DNA of 64,000 nt. Origin: Halalkalibacter urbisdiaboli (lineage in GTDB: Bacteria; Bacillota; Bacilli; Bacillales; Bacillaceae_D). Under the pieces are notes generated by a model. The model saw only the letters and a program-made list of their open reading frames with translations, did no database searches and had not been told where the DNA came from. Below are positions 7,250-16,527 of this stretch, in pieces. The stretch covers positions 1 through 64,000 of the forward strand of contig NZ_MVJM01000003.1 in the NCBI RefSeq assembly GCF_002156385.1. The letters run 5' to 3'. The position numbers and the translations under genes are program-made. The stretch's first letter is position 1. Every line of letters begins with the position of its first letter.

Positions 7250-7281
7250 GGAACGTGACACATTTTTGCCATCGTCAAGCA

Positions 7282-7310
7282 TTTACACTAAAGAAGGACT
7301 CGTATATAAT
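7282..7310 (+). promoter_or_regulatory. SigA-type promoter of yqgY
   Basis: TTTACA (7282-7287), 17 bp, TATAAT (7305-7310), 84 bp before the yqgY start codon. Confidence 0.7.
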
Positions 7311-7393
7311 ATTGATGTACTCAATCATTTGATATCCTGATTTAATGCTTTCTCTATAAAGAGAGCGAATGGTAAGAAAAGGAGGGGAACCAA

Positions 7394-7639
7394 ATGGAGC
7401 GTATGTTTCGTGTATTAGCATTCTGGACAGGGATTTTCTCTGTATTGTTCTTTACTGGTGATATGTATAATATGGCTTTGCTATTCTTTGCACAAACAGG
7501 AGCATTATTAGCATTAAGCTATTTAAACTTATCCGAGAGAGTATACATCTATATTTTTGGTGCATACTTAACAATTTTCTTCGTAGGCTTCACGTATTAC
7601 TCAACTTTCTTATTAGTTCCAAGTTTTGGTGGTCATTAA
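7394..7639 (+). CDS. yqgY: DUF2626 membrane protein YqgY
   Basis: An 81-residue protein with three or so hydrophobic segments. It starts MERMFRVLAFWTGIFSVLFF and contains LSYLNLSERVYIYIFGAYLT, which is diagnostic for the DUF2626 family (YqgY of B. subtilis). The function is unknown. An AAGGAGGGG ribosome-binding site precedes the ATG by seven bases, its own promoter lies upstream and a terminator follows. High expression is plausible from this architecture but unproven. Confidence 0.92.
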   Translation: MERMFRVLAFWTGIFSVLFFTGDMYNMALLFFAQTGALLALSYLNLSERVYIYIFGAYLTIFFVGFTYYSTFLLVPSFGGH

Positions 7640-7670
7640 TAAGTAGTTACATACACGGCAAAAAACCGAT

Positions 7671-7697
7671 TCTTTTAAAAAAGTGTCGGTTTTTTTG
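7671..7697 (+). terminator. Intrinsic terminator of yqgY
   Basis: A hairpin AAACCGA/TCGGTTT with an A/T-rich loop is followed by a T-run. Confidence 0.85.
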
Positions 7698-7721
7698 TGT
7701 TTTGATAGAAAGTTTCTACTA

Positions 7722-7862
7722 TTGACATAGTGGAAAACTATTTATAAAATATATATATACATTGGTGAAGACAATGAAAGGGAGTTCCCCTCCCCTCATC
7801 GTTCATGTATCAATACGATTTACTCCCCTTGCGGTCTCCATTAGGAGGCCTCTTTTTTTATA
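7722..7862 (+). ncRNA. Candidate C-rich small RNA with own promoter and terminator
   Basis: TTGACA (7722-7727) and TATAAA (7743-7748, 15-bp spacing) precede a ~105-nt segment ending in the hairpin GGTCTCC/GGAGGCC (7833-7850) and a T-run. The interior has two unpaired C-rich blocks, TTCCCCTCCCCT (7786-7797) and ACTCCCC (near 7823), separated by a small hairpin ATCGT/ACGAT. Such blocks are typical of base-pairing sRNAs (FsrA/RoxS class) that mask Shine-Dalgarno sequences. No homology to a named sRNA is claimed. Confidence 0.4.
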
Positions 7863-7963
7863 TAGGCGGAAGCGAAAGCGAGCGCCGGCAGCCGACCAGA
7901 GGGAGGCTCAGGTTTAATAGGCGGAAGCGAAAGCGAGCGCCGGCAGCCGACCAGAGGGAGGCT
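7863..7963 (+). repeat. Tandem 46-bp GC-rich direct repeat (55-bp period)
   Basis: The unit starting TAGGCGGAAGCGAAAGCG at 7863-7908 is repeated exactly at 7918-7963, separated by nine bases. It contains GCGAGCGCCGGC. Its composition is GC-richer than the surroundings. It lies between the candidate sRNA and the composite hairpin repeats. Confidence 0.9.
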
Positions 7964-8220
7964 ACTGAAAAACCTTCTTTTAGTAATTCAAAGAAGAAGT
8001 AATGGCTTCGCACATTGCGCGCCATGCTACGAGAAACCCTCGTAGCATGGCCACTGAAAAACTACTTCTTTGTAACCAAAGAAGAAGTAATGGCTCCACA
8101 CGTTGCTCGCCCTGCTATGAGAAAACCACTCATAGCAGGGCTTTCAAAACCAGGCAACGGCTTCGCACATTACTTAAAGAGCGCTGAAAAAGGAAAAACC
8201 ACCTTTTTCAGCGCTCTTTT
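7964..8220. repeat. Composite intergenic hairpin repeat, copy 1 (double module)
   Basis: A modular array. Hairpin H1 is CTTCTTT/AAAGAAG. A conserved box follows, AAGTAATGGCTTCGCACATT. Hairpin H2 is CATGCTACGAG/CTCGTAGCATG. Then H1 and the box repeat, with a second H2 reading CCCTGCTATGAG/CTCATAGCAGGG. A GGCAACGGCTTCGCACATTA box follows, and the array closes with the long hairpin H3 AAGAGCGCTGAAAAAGG (8177-8218). The same modules recur at 33796-34071 and 50341-50502 with compensatory stem changes. H3 probably terminates transcription from both sides and overlaps the yqgX stop codon. Confidence 0.8.
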
Positions 8221-8854
8221 AAAATCCTGATAAAAACGGATTGCTATCCATTTCTTGACCAATGGTCGTTACTTGTCCATGACCACAAGCGACGATAGTT
8301 TCCTCTGGCAGAGTTAATAATTTATTATGAATACTTGTTAATAATTGCTCATGGTTTCCACCTAATAAGTCCGTTCTTCCAATACTGCTAGCGAACAAGG
8401 CATCACCAGAAAAGACGACGTTATTTGTTTTATCGAAAAAAGAAACACTACCAGGTGAATGACCAGGGGTTTCAAATACTTCAAATGAAAACGAACCGAT
8501 TGAGAGCGTTGTCTCTTCAGTAATATAGACATCAGCATCACGTACGGTAATGGCAGAAATCCCTGCGAAGCGACCAGAGCCATTTTTAGATGGATCAGAG
8601 AGCCAACTTTTTTCTTTCTTATGTAGGTAAACATCGCATCCGTATTCATTCCTGACTTCGTCAACAGCCCCGATATGGTCAAAGTGAGCATGTGTTAATA
8701 AAATACCAACAGGGGTAAGGGAATGACTTTTTAGCCATGTAATAAGCTTATCTCCATTTCCACCTGGATCAATAATAATGGCTTCGTTTGCATTGTTTGT
8801 AATGATGTATGCATTTGTTTGTAAAGGCCCTAAAGGAATCTGGGTCCATTTCAT
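8219..8854 (-). CDS. yqgX: Metallo-beta-lactamase-fold hydrolase YqgX
   Basis: A 211-residue glyoxalase-II-like MBL protein. The metal motif THAHFDH is at residues 54-60. Further metal ligands lie in ETPGHSPGS and SGDALF, and ACGHG is near the C-terminus. The start ATG at 8854 is preceded by GGAGGAG seven bases upstream; a longer frame to 8917 has no ribosome-binding site. B. subtilis YqgX is the closest known relative. The substrate is unproven. The stop codon sits inside the outer end of a hairpin repeat. Confidence 0.92.
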   Translation of the reverse strand: MKWTQIPLGPLQTNAYIITNNANEAIIIDPGGNGDKLITWLKSHSLTPVGILLTHAHFDHIGAVDEVRNEYGCDVYLHKKEKSWLSDPSKNGSGRFAGISAITVRDADVYITEETTLSIGSFSFEVFETPGHSPGSVSFFDKTNNVVFSGDALFASSIGRTDLLGGNHEQLLTSIHNKLLTLPEETIVACGHGQVTTIGQEMDSNPFLSGF

Positions 8855-9130
8855 ACTATCTCCTCCGATAAAATAATGGTTTATACTTATCTTACCTTTT
8901 CTATTACCTGGAATCAAAGTTGAACTGGTAAGACATCTAGTTTAATCGATTCTGTCTCGACAAATGGTTGGAAAAGGAGTAAAATAGAGACGAATTGCCC
9001 AAGCTAAAAAAGAGAACGTATTTTGTTACAGCTTTGTCATAATTTAAGGCTGACGTGCTTCTCTACGCCATTTATAATTAGAGTAACGAATCTGGGTGCA
9101 GAGTCTTCTACATAAGGAGGGGGAGTCAGT

Positions 9131-9319
9131 ATGTTTTTATCGATCGTATTTTTGCTAATTGCAATTCTTTGTGCGTTCGCTGTCATTCGTGAACTTCGCA
9201 GAAAAAACTTTTTTGCAGTTGGTTTTGCGGCACTAACATTCATTGTTTTTGGATGGTTTTCGGTTATGACCATTTTTTCAATCATTACTACCGGAACAGG
9301 TGCCCCTACTGGACACTAA
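9131..9319 (+). CDS. yqgW: DUF2759 membrane protein YqgW
   Basis: A 62-residue protein with two transmembrane segments, FLSIVFLLIAILCAFAVI and FAALTFIVFGWFSVMTIFSI, joined by a basic loop RELRRKN. This matches DUF2759 (YqgW). A strong AAGGAGGGGG site precedes the ATG. It is divergent from yqgX and has its own terminator. The function is unknown. Confidence 0.88.
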   Translation: MFLSIVFLLIAILCAFAVIRELRRKNFFAVGFAALTFIVFGWFSVMTIFSIITTGTGAPTGH

Positions 9320-9326
9320 GTAATAA

Positions 9327-9363
9327 GAAAAACCCTCTTGTTTTTTAACAAGAGGGTTTTTCT
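9327..9363 (+). terminator. Bidirectional terminator between yqgW and yqhG
   Basis: A perfect stem AAAAACCCTCTTGTT/AACAAGAGGGTTTTT lies between the convergent genes yqgW (+) and yqhG (-), with A/T runs on both sides. Confidence 0.92.
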
Positions 9364-10159
9364 ATTGAAAGACTTGCTGCTGTAAATAAAACATTCCACC
9401 GTTTACAATTTCAACATGAATTCTCGGTTCATATTGTTCTTTTAATGCTTCTTTTTCTAGTTCATAGCTCTCTGGTTTTTCTTCGTACTCCTCGTAAAAT
9501 GCTTCTAATAACGTAAGATCGGCTTCCCACCGTTTTATTGCCTCATTTGCCCATGTCGGGTCTTCATTTTCTGCATAGGTTTGAACCATCTTTTGTAATC
9601 GGAGAATCCCACTTTTCGGCGTAATAAGCGGCGAAAGATTAAAACAAAAGTCAGGTATTTTGGGTGTTAGTGATTTATCTTTAATATGGTCATAAAAGTT
9701 AGGTACAATTTGGCCATGTATTAGATTTAATCCGAGCGAAAGTAGTACCTCTTTCTTCCGATCACATTGAAAGGATACTTTTGCATTTAGGCAAAGCCAA
9801 GGTTGTAAAGGAATCGATTTATTCCCTAAAGCATTAACTTGTTCATACAACCGTATAAATCCGCCTAGTTCCCGTGTTGATTCAAACAGCTGGTGAAGCC
9901 TTGGGGCTCCAAAGTGAATGAGTTCCCCTTTAATATCTTCAGGAGCATTTTCCTGGTTAGTAATAAAGGTCAATTGGGCGGGCTGAGGAGTTCCACCTGT
10001 TTTTTCAAGATAGTGCCAGTAAAATGGCCGGTTCATTAATCGTTTATCAAGTTCGATCGAAAGCTGCACGGTTAAATGGCTCGGTGTACTTTCGATAACT
10101 GGACTATCATTTGCTTCAAAATAACGTTCTAAAAAATTATGAAGATGTTGCTGCTGCAT
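9362..10159 (-). CDS. yqhG: YqhG family protein
   Basis: A ~265-residue soluble protein of the YqhG family, of unknown function, found beside the SNF2 gene yqhH in bacilli as here. It starts MQQQHLHNFLERYFEAND. A GTG at 10168 would add three residues but lies only three bases after AGAGG, so the ATG at 10159 is preferred. The start region overlaps the 3' end of yqhH by 23 bases, so the two genes are translationally coupled. No catalytic motif is recognised. Confidence 0.88.
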   Translation of the reverse strand: MQQQHLHNFLERYFEANDSPVIESTPSHLTVQLSIELDKRLMNRPFYWHYLEKTGGTPQPAQLTFITNQENAPEDIKGELIHFGAPRLHQLFESTRELGGFIRLYEQVNALGNKSIPLQPWLCLNAKVSFQCDRKKEVLLSLGLNLIHGQIVPNFYDHIKDKSLTPKIPDFCFNLSPLITPKSGILRLQKMVQTYAENEDPTWANEAIKRWEADLTLLEAFYEEYEEKPESYELEKEALKEQYEPRIHVEIVNGGMFYLQQQVFQ

Positions 10160-11810
10160 CGTAGTCACCGTCCTCTAGTTGGTCACGTTGTTCATTCATA
10201 ATTGAAGCAAGGTGATCAAGCTTAATTTTGACTTCTCCGTCAGAATCAGAGTTCATTAAAATATCCTTCATATGCTCTTCAATTGCAGGTAATTCAATTT
10301 TTGTTAGGATATCATCTAATTCACCTACGACACTTTCAAATAAATTAATTTTTTCGTAAAGTAGCTCTAAAATATGCTGCTCCACTGTATCAGTGACGGC
10401 AAAATTATAGATATGAACATCATTTTTTTGACCTAGTCGATGGATACGACCGATTCTTTGTTCAATTCGCATTGGGTTCCAAGGCAGGTCATAATTAATA
10501 ATATGACTGCAAAATTGTAGGTTTATCCCCTCACCGCCAGCTTCGGTCGCAATTAACACTTGAGCATGATTTTGAAAGAGTTCACGCATCCAATCCTTTT
10601 TTCCGCGTTTAAATCCGCCTCGGAATGGAACGGATGAGATTCCGTTTTGTTTTAAATACCATTGGAGGTAAAGCTGAGTTGCCCGGTATTCAGTAAAAAT
10701 GATCACTTTATCATCAATTTGTTTCACAAGCTCTAATGCTTTCTCAGCTTTGGCATGGCCATCTATTTCCCCGATTGATTGAATGAGCTTCTCCGCATCA
10801 GGCACGCGTCTTTCTTCCTCATGTGCTTTCTCAATGATATTTTTTAACGTCATAAATGCGGCCTCTCTGCTACTACAAATCTCTCGTTTTAATGTTAAAA
10901 GAGCGAAGTGATTGGAGCTGCCCTTTAGGTTAGAGATTGCGTCATAAAAAGCACGCTCTTTTTCACTGAACGTAATCGGAACAGTTTCAACAATTCGCTT
11001 CGTCCATTCAATCCCAGTTTCCTCACGGCGGTTACGTACCATTACTTTATTTACAAGCTCTCGAAGCTTTTCTTCATTTTTAGGTGCACGTTTGTTAGAA
11101 CGATATTCTTTTTCAAAGCTTGAGATATCACCAAGATGACCTGGCTTCAGTAAAGATACAAGGTTAAATATTTCTTCAAGTTTATTTTGAACAGGAGTAG
11201 CAGTAAGTAATAGGCAAAACTTCTTTTTTAAGTTCCGAATGAATTCATAGTTTTTGGTTTTTGGGTTTTTTAGTTTATGAGCCTCATCAATGATAACCAG
11301 ATCGTAAGGTTGATCCATAACAATATCACGGTGCGGCTGTCGTTTGGCAGTATCAATAGATGCGACAACTACATCACATTGTTCCCAAACATAGGCTTTT
11401 TTCTGAGCAACTGCAGGGATATAAAATTTTGTATTTAGTTCGATAGCCCATTGCGATACAAGTGAGGCTGGTACGAGAATTAACGCTTTTTTTACTAAAC
11501 CACGAATCATGTATTCTTTTAGGATTAGTCCTGCTTCAATTGTTTTTCCTAACCCAACTTCATCAGCTAAAATTGCTTTACCGTTCATTTTCTCGATAAC
11601 AGTATTGGCAACTTCAATTTGATGAGGAAAAGGCTCAAGCTGTGGTAGATGCTTTGGGGCAAGCAATCCATGGAAATCTGGAACAGCTTGATGTTGCGCT
11701 GCCTCATAGGCCAACTTGAATAGCTCCCAATTTGACCAAGGGCCATCTTCATCTAGTTTTTCTAGAAAAGAGTTTTGCCAGTTCTGGTCAAAGTTAATGT
11801 TTATTTCCAT
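10137..11810 (-). CDS. yqhH: SNF2-family DEAD/DEAH helicase YqhH
   Basis: A 557-residue ATP-dependent SWI2/SNF2 helicase-like protein, presumably remodelling nucleic acid-protein complexes. Motif I DEVGLGKTIEA is at ~84-94 and DEAH at ~175-178. Motif III LLTATP, the C-terminal motif V ATEAGGEGINLQFC and motif VI QRIGRIHRLGQ are all present, so both RecA-like lobes look intact. ATG 11810 is preferred over ATG 11822 because AAAGGA is 11 bases upstream of the former but touches the latter. The physiological target is unknown. Confidence 0.93.
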   Translation of the reverse strand: MEININFDQNWQNSFLEKLDEDGPWSNWELFKLAYEAAQHQAVPDFHGLLAPKHLPQLEPFPHQIEVANTVIEKMNGKAILADEVGLGKTIEAGLILKEYMIRGLVKKALILVPASLVSQWAIELNTKFYIPAVAQKKAYVWEQCDVVVASIDTAKRQPHRDIVMDQPYDLVIIDEAHKLKNPKTKNYEFIRNLKKKFCLLLTATPVQNKLEEIFNLVSLLKPGHLGDISSFEKEYRSNKRAPKNEEKLRELVNKVMVRNRREETGIEWTKRIVETVPITFSEKERAFYDAISNLKGSSNHFALLTLKREICSSREAAFMTLKNIIEKAHEEERRVPDAEKLIQSIGEIDGHAKAEKALELVKQIDDKVIIFTEYRATQLYLQWYLKQNGISSVPFRGGFKRGKKDWMRELFQNHAQVLIATEAGGEGINLQFCSHIINYDLPWNPMRIEQRIGRIHRLGQKNDVHIYNFAVTDTVEQHILELLYEKINLFESVVGELDDILTKIELPAIEEHMKDILMNSDSDGEVKIKLDHLASIMNEQRDQLEDGDYDAAATSS

Positions 11811-12045
11811 GACGCGATTCATCCTTTCTGACTGCTTTTATTACAAAAACGATATCTTTCAAAAAAGTTAGACTTAGCGAAACTTTTTGAACAGTTATAA
11901 AATTAGTGGTTGCGTCAATAACAACGACTTGATAGGATAAGATTATATTTACGATGACATAGACGACGTCTATAAAAAGGGCTAGTATGTAGTCTGCCCA
12001 ATTTTTATAGAAATCATGATTGCGATTCTAATAATTGAATGAAAT

Positions 12046-12277
12046 TGCGGATGAAAGTAAGGGGAGAGACTGCGCCAATACGTGCGTGGCGCCGAAGGAG
12101 CAAGCACAATGTGCGAATCTCTCAGGCAAAAAGACTCTTACTCGACGCAGCTCTGGAGAGTGCTTGCTGTTGCAGGCCACCTACGAAGACACTTCCTGCA
12201 TTAGCAGAGAACGAAACTTTCTGGTTAAAGGACAGAGTTATACATGTATGTGTATAACTCTGTCCTTTTTTGTATGT
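12046..12277 (+). promoter_or_regulatory. Tandem glycine riboswitch with intrinsic terminator
   Basis: Two aptamers lie in series. The first (~12055-12142) has GGGGAGAGACTG, GCGCCGAAGGAGCAAG and AATCTCTCAGGCAAAAAGAC. The second (~12146-12238) has CTCTGGAGAGTG, CCACCTACGAAG and TTCTGGTTAAAGGACAGAG. Both are core motifs of the gcvT RNA class. The 3' strand of aptamer 2 overlaps a 15-bp terminator stem (GGACAGAGTTATACA, 12230-12265) with a T-run. Glycine binding should prevent the terminator and turn on the glycine cleavage operon that follows 40 nt later. Confidence 0.95.
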
Positions 12278-12316
12278 TTGGCGAATACATACTAGATTTT
12301 ATAAAGGAGGAAGAAC

Positions 12317-13420
12317 ATGAGTGAATTAAAGAGAACGCCAATTTATGACTTGTATTCAAGCTATGGTGCGAGGACGATTGATTTTGGCGGATGGGACTTA
12401 CCAGTACAGTTTTCGAGCATTAAGGAGGAGCACGAGGCGGTTAGGACAAAAGCTGGTTTATTTGATGTGTCACATATGGGTGAAGTTGAAGTTAAGGGAC
12501 CTCAGGCACTAACTTATTTGCAAATGCTCGTAACAAATGATGTATCAAAGCTTATTAACGGGCAAGTTCAATATTCTGCCATGTGTTATGAAACTGGTGG
12601 AACCGTAGACGATTTACTCATATATCGCAAAGCCGAAGACGATTATTTACTCGTCATCAATGCTTCGAACATTGAGAAAGATGTAGCCTGGATGAAGAAA
12701 CATCAACTCGATGATGTTGAGATTACGGATGTATCCAATAAGATCGCACTACTAGCTTTACAAGGTCCAAAAGCTGAGCTGATTTTAACTAAGGTAGCAA
12801 ATGATGATGTAAAGACGATTCCGACGTTTTCCTTTGTAGAACATGTTGATATTGAAGGTGTATCAGTACTCATTTCACGTACTGGCTATACAGGGGAAGA
12901 TGGATTTGAATTGTATTGTCAGTCAGCTGAAGCTAGCAAGCTCTGGGAGACACTTCTTAGCGTTGGAGAACAAGAAGGACTCATTCCATGTGGACTTGGC
13001 GCAAGAGATACACTTCGATTTGAGGCGAAGTTACCTTTATATGGGCAGGAGCTTACGCCGGACATCACGCCCCTTGAGGCAGGCATTGGATTTGCGGTGA
13101 AATTAAATAAAGAAGTCGATTTCCTTGGTAAGGAGGCGCTAACGAAGCAAAAAACAGAAGGATTACAACGAAAACTTGTTGGGCTTGAGATGATCGATAA
13201 AGGTATTCCGCGGACAGGATACGAAGTGTTTGATGGTGAAAAACAGATAGGATTTGTTACAACAGGAACTCAATCACCGACATTAAAGAAAAATGTTGGT
13301 CTTGCGCTTCTTGAAATTGATTATACAGACATCGATACCGAAATCGATGTACAAGTAAGAAAGAAACGCTTAAAGGCTAAGGTTGTTTCAACCCCGTTTT
13401 ATAAGCGCAGAAGAGGATAG
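12317..13420 (+). CDS. gcvT: Glycine cleavage system T protein (aminomethyltransferase)
   Basis: Transfers the methylene group from the aminomethyl-lipoyl H protein to tetrahydrofolate, releasing ammonia. The 367-residue length is normal. N-terminal [21 protein letters not shown] and the folate-binding [11 protein letters not shown] are seen, with [18 protein letters not shown] in the central domain. AAAGGAGG precedes the ATG. It is the first gene of gcvT-gcvPA-gcvPB under the glycine riboswitch. The H protein gene is not in the window, as usual for bacilli. Confidence 0.97.
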   Translation: MSELKRTPIYDLYSSYGARTIDFGGWDLPVQFSSIKEEHEAVRTKAGLFDVSHMGEVEVKGPQALTYLQMLVTNDVSKLINGQVQYSAMCYETGGTVDDLLIYRKAEDDYLLVINASNIEKDVAWMKKHQLDDVEITDVSNKIALLALQGPKAELILTKVANDDVKTIPTFSFVEHVDIEGVSVLISRTGYTGEDGFELYCQSAEASKLWETLLSVGEQEGLIPCGLGARDTLRFEAKLPLYGQELTPDITPLEAGIGFAVKLNKEVDFLGKEALTKQKTEGLQRKLVGLEMIDKGIPRTGYEVFDGEKQIGFVTTGTQSPTLKKNVGLALLEIDYTDIDTEIDVQVRKKRLKAKVVSTPFYKRRRG

Positions 13421-13432
13421 GAGGAGACACAT

Positions 13433-14779
13433 ATGTCAAACCATCGTTACTTACCGATGACTGATTCAGATAAGCAAGACATGCTTGCCGTAATTGGCAT
13501 CGATACTATTGAGGAGTTATTTTCAGATATTCCAGCTAATATCCGGTTTAAGGGAGAGCTAAATATAAAAGAAGCCCTTCGTGAACCTGATCTTATTGAC
13601 TATTTTCAACGGTTAGCCTCAAAGAACATCTCAATTAAACAAAAGCCATCATTTTTAGGTGCAGGTGTATATGAGCATTACATACCGTCCATTGTTGATC
13701 ATGTTATTTCGCGTTCTGAATTTTATACGGCCTACACACCTTACCAGCCCGAAATTTCACAAGGGGAGCTGCAGGCAATTTTTGAATTTCAAACGATGAT
13801 TTGTGAATTAACTGGTATGGATTTGGCTAACTCATCAATGTATGATGGGCCGACTGCACTTGCAGAGGCAGCGATGATGAGTGCTGGGCAAACGAAAAAG
13901 AAGAATATTCTTGTTTCCAAATCAGTTCACCCAGAAGCGCGTGCTGTTTTGCAAACAAATGCAATTGGTCAACGTTTGAATGTAATTGAAATTGATGTGA
14001 AGGATGGGATTACAGACCTCGAGCAATTAAAAGCAAACTATGACACTGATACAGCGTGTGTTGTGATTCAATATCCGAACTTTTTTGGTTGTATCGAACC
14101 ACTGGCTGAGATTGAAGAGATTACCCATCAAGAAAAAGCAATGTTCGTTGTATCTAGTAATCCACTTGCACTTGGTTTATTAAAGCCACCTGGTCATTTT
14201 GGTGCGGACATTGTTGTTGGCGACGCTCAACCATTTGGTATTCCTACTCAATATGGGGGACCTCATTGTGGCTATTTTGCGACGACAACAAAATTAATGC
14301 GCAAAGTACCGGGACGTCTTGTTGGTCAAACTGTGGATGATCAAGGGCAGCGTGGTTTTGTTTTAACGTTACAGGCTCGTGAACAACATATTCGTCGTGA
14401 AAAAGCGACATCAAATATTTGTTCAAACCAAGCATTAAATGCATTAGCTGCATCTGTGGCGATGAGTGCGATCGGGAAAAAAGGTGTTAAAGAAATGGCT
14501 TACCAAAACATTCAAAAAGCAGCTTATGCTAAAGCTCAATTCAAAGCAAATGGTATTGAAATCGTTGGAAGTCAACCAACATTTAACGAATTTGTTATTA
14601 AGGTAAATAAGCCAGTTGGAGAAGTCAATAATCAGCTATTAGAAAAAGGCTTTATTGGCGGCTATGATTTAGAAAGAGATTATCCAGAGTGTAGTGGTCA
14701 TATGCTGATTGCGGTAACAGAAGTACGTACGAAAGAAGAAATTGAATCCTTTGCAAAAGAAGTGGGGGCGTTACAATGA
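13433..14779 (+). CDS. gcvPA: Glycine dehydrogenase (decarboxylating) subunit 1
   Basis: Alpha subunit of the two-part P protein that decarboxylates glycine and loads the aminomethyl group on lipoyl-H protein. At 448 residues it has the family length. Typical segments are [36 protein letters not shown]-like (here [10 protein letters not shown]) and [20 protein letters not shown]. This half lacks the PLP lysine, which is in subunit 2. It starts 12 bases after gcvT and overlaps gcvPB by four bases (ATGA). Confidence 0.97.
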   Translation: MSNHRYLPMTDSDKQDMLAVIGIDTIEELFSDIPANIRFKGELNIKEALREPDLIDYFQRLASKNISIKQKPSFLGAGVYEHYIPSIVDHVISRSEFYTAYTPYQPEISQGELQAIFEFQTMICELTGMDLANSSMYDGPTALAEAAMMSAGQTKKKNILVSKSVHPEARAVLQTNAIGQRLNVIEIDVKDGITDLEQLKANYDTDTACVVIQYPNFFGCIEPLAEIEEITHQEKAMFVVSSNPLALGLLKPPGHFGADIVVGDAQPFGIPTQYGGPHCGYFATTTKLMRKVPGRLVGQTVDDQGQRGFVLTLQAREQHIRREKATSNICSNQALNALAASVAMSAIGKKGVKEMAYQNIQKAAYAKAQFKANGIEIVGSQPTFNEFVIKVNKPVGEVNNQLLEKGFIGGYDLERDYPECSGHMLIAVTEVRTKEEIESFAKEVGALQ

Positions 14780-16233
14780 GAACGAAGGACCAGGCACTCA
14801 TTTTTGAATTAAGCAAGCCAGGACGTGTTGGCCATAGCCTTCCTCATCTTGATGTTCCGGAACAACTGATAGAGGAATTACTTCCATCTGAATTTATCCG
14901 AGAATCCGAACCAGAGCTTCCAGAAGTATCAGAGCTCCAAATCATGCGTCATTACACAGCGTTATCAACGAGAAATCATGGTGTTGATTCAGGATTTTAT
15001 CCACTTGGTTCATGTACGATGAAATATAACCCGAAAATTAATGAACAAGTTGCTCGTTATGAAGGGTTAGCGCATATTCATCCTTATCAGCCTGTGGAGC
15101 AAGTACAAGGAGCATTAGAACTACTTTATAATTTACAAACGTCCCTTGCTGAGATAACTGGCATGGATGAGGTAACGCTGCAACCTGCTGCTGGTGCTCA
15201 TGGGGAGTGGACCGGGCTAATGATGATTCGTGCTTACCATGAAGCAAATGGTGATTTTCAACGTACAAAGGTCATTGTTCCCGATTCCGCACATGGAACT
15301 AATCCAGCATCGGCGACTGTGGCTGGATTTGAATCTGTGACAGTTCGTACAGACGAACAAGGTTTAGTTGATTTATCACATTTAATAGAAGTGGTTGGTG
15401 ATGATACGGCTGCTTTAATGCTTACAAATCCTAATACATTAGGTTTATTTGAAACATATATTGAAGAAATGGCGGCCATTATTCATAATGCTGGTGGAAA
15501 GCTATACTATGATGGGGCCAATTCAAATGCGATTCTAGGCATTGCTCGCCCTGGTGATATGGGATTTGATGTTGTTCACTTAAACTTGCATAAAACATTT
15601 ACCGGTCCTCATGGTGGTGGTGGCCCTGGTTCAGGTCCTGTTGGTGTGAAGAAGGAGTTAGTTCCGTTTTTACCTAAGCCGGTGATCATGAAAAAAGACG
15701 GAAAATATGATCTAGATTACAATATTCCACAATCAATTGGACGGGTAAAGCCATACTACGGAAACTTTGGAATTAATGTTCGTGCCTATACGTATATCCG
15801 TACAATGGGTCCAGATGGATTGCGGAAAGTATCTGAATACGCAGTGCTAAATGCGAATTATATGATGCGTCGACTAGAACCGTATTTCGATCTGCCATAT
15901 ACGCAGCACTGTAAACATGAGTTCGTCTTATCTGGACGACGTCAAAAGAAACTTGGTGTCCGTACACTTGATATGGCGAAGCGTCTCCTTGATTTCGGTT
16001 ACCATCCACCAACCATTTACTTCCCATTGAATGTGGAAGAGTGTATGATGTTTGAGCCTACAGAAACGGAATCTAAGGAAACCTTGGACGAATTCATTGA
16101 TGCAATGATTCAAATTGCGAAAGAAACTGAGGAAAATCCAGAAGTCGTTCAAGAAGCACCGCATCACACGGTGATAGGACGTTTGGATGAGACATTAGCA
16201 GCACGTAAACCTGTGTTAAGATATAGCAGATAA
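14776..16233 (+). CDS. gcvPB: Glycine dehydrogenase (decarboxylating) subunit 2
   Basis: The PLP-carrying subunit of the P protein. The [21 protein letters not shown] region holds the Schiff-base lysine at about residue 273. [12 protein letters not shown] and [12 protein letters not shown] are further family blocks. At 485 residues it is full length. The four-base overlap with gcvPA suggests stoichiometric coupled translation. A terminator follows six bases after the stop. Confidence 0.97.
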   Translation: MRTKDQALIFELSKPGRVGHSLPHLDVPEQLIEELLPSEFIRESEPELPEVSELQIMRHYTALSTRNHGVDSGFYPLGSCTMKYNPKINEQVARYEGLAHIHPYQPVEQVQGALELLYNLQTSLAEITGMDEVTLQPAAGAHGEWTGLMMIRAYHEANGDFQRTKVIVPDSAHGTNPASATVAGFESVTVRTDEQGLVDLSHLIEVVGDDTAALMLTNPNTLGLFETYIEEMAAIIHNAGGKLYYDGANSNAILGIARPGDMGFDVVHLNLHKTFTGPHGGGGPGSGPVGVKKELVPFLPKPVIMKKDGKYDLDYNIPQSIGRVKPYYGNFGINVRAYTYIRTMGPDGLRKVSEYAVLNANYMMRRLEPYFDLPYTQHCKHEFVLSGRRQKKLGVRTLDMAKRLLDFGYHPPTIYFPLNVEECMMFEPTETESKETLDEFIDAMIQIAKETEENPEVVQEAPHHTVIGRLDETLAARKPVLRYSR

Positions 16234-16238
16234 ATGAT

Positions 16239-16283
16239 AGGGTGTGGAAAGGAAGGCAAAAAGCCTTTCGCCACACCCTTTCG
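16239..16283. terminator. Terminator between gcvPB and sspH (bidirectional)
   Basis: A hairpin GGGTGTGG plus AAGGC/GCCTT with closing CCACACCC lies between the convergent genes. It can serve gcvPB on the plus strand and sspH on the minus strand. Confidence 0.8.
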
Positions 16284-16284
16284 T

Positions 16285-16464
16285 TTAATGTTCGATCAAT
16301 TGAGCGACTGGGACGGTCTGCTCTTTTTGTGGTTCATCAAGAGGGAATATTCGTGCTATTTCATTTGTTTCGTCAACATGTTGAATATAAATGGGCACAT
16401 CATTAAATGTTACATTTGCCATAACGGGTGAAGCAGCGATTTCTTGCGCTCGTATCGTGTTCAT
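16285..16464 (-). CDS. sspH: Small acid-soluble spore protein, H type
   Basis: A 59-residue frame read from the complement. It starts MNTIRAQEIAASP and continues with the blocks ANVTFNDVPIYIQHVDETNE and VPVAQL near the end. This pattern (NV.F...P..IQHVDE.NE.ARI) is that of the SASP-H family of spore-core proteins. A GGAGGC ribosome-binding site lies five bases before the ATG. The gene is short and convergent with gcvPB, so it is easily missed. Expression is expected in the forespore (SigG), inferred from the family. Confidence 0.9.
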   Translation of the reverse strand: MNTIRAQEIAASPVMANVTFNDVPIYIQHVDETNEIARIFPLDEPQKEQTVPVAQLIEH

Positions 16465-16527
16465 TGAGAGCCTCCTTAAAAGTATGGGATCAGCTATAAT
16501 TTTTCCTTAACCGGCTATGACTATTCC

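Noticed and set aside
7864-8220. Possible CRISPR array
   Set aside because: The repeats are modular hairpins of unequal length and spacing, without regular repeat-spacer units and without cas genes nearby.
7805-8230. Several ORFs of 61-71 codons (7805-8002, 8002-8187, 8015-8230)
   Set aside because: They run through tandem and hairpin repeats and have no ribosome-binding sites; the repeats explain the open frames.
12035-12295. Two ORFs of 72-86 codons
   Set aside because: They lie inside the glycine riboswitch aptamers and terminator.
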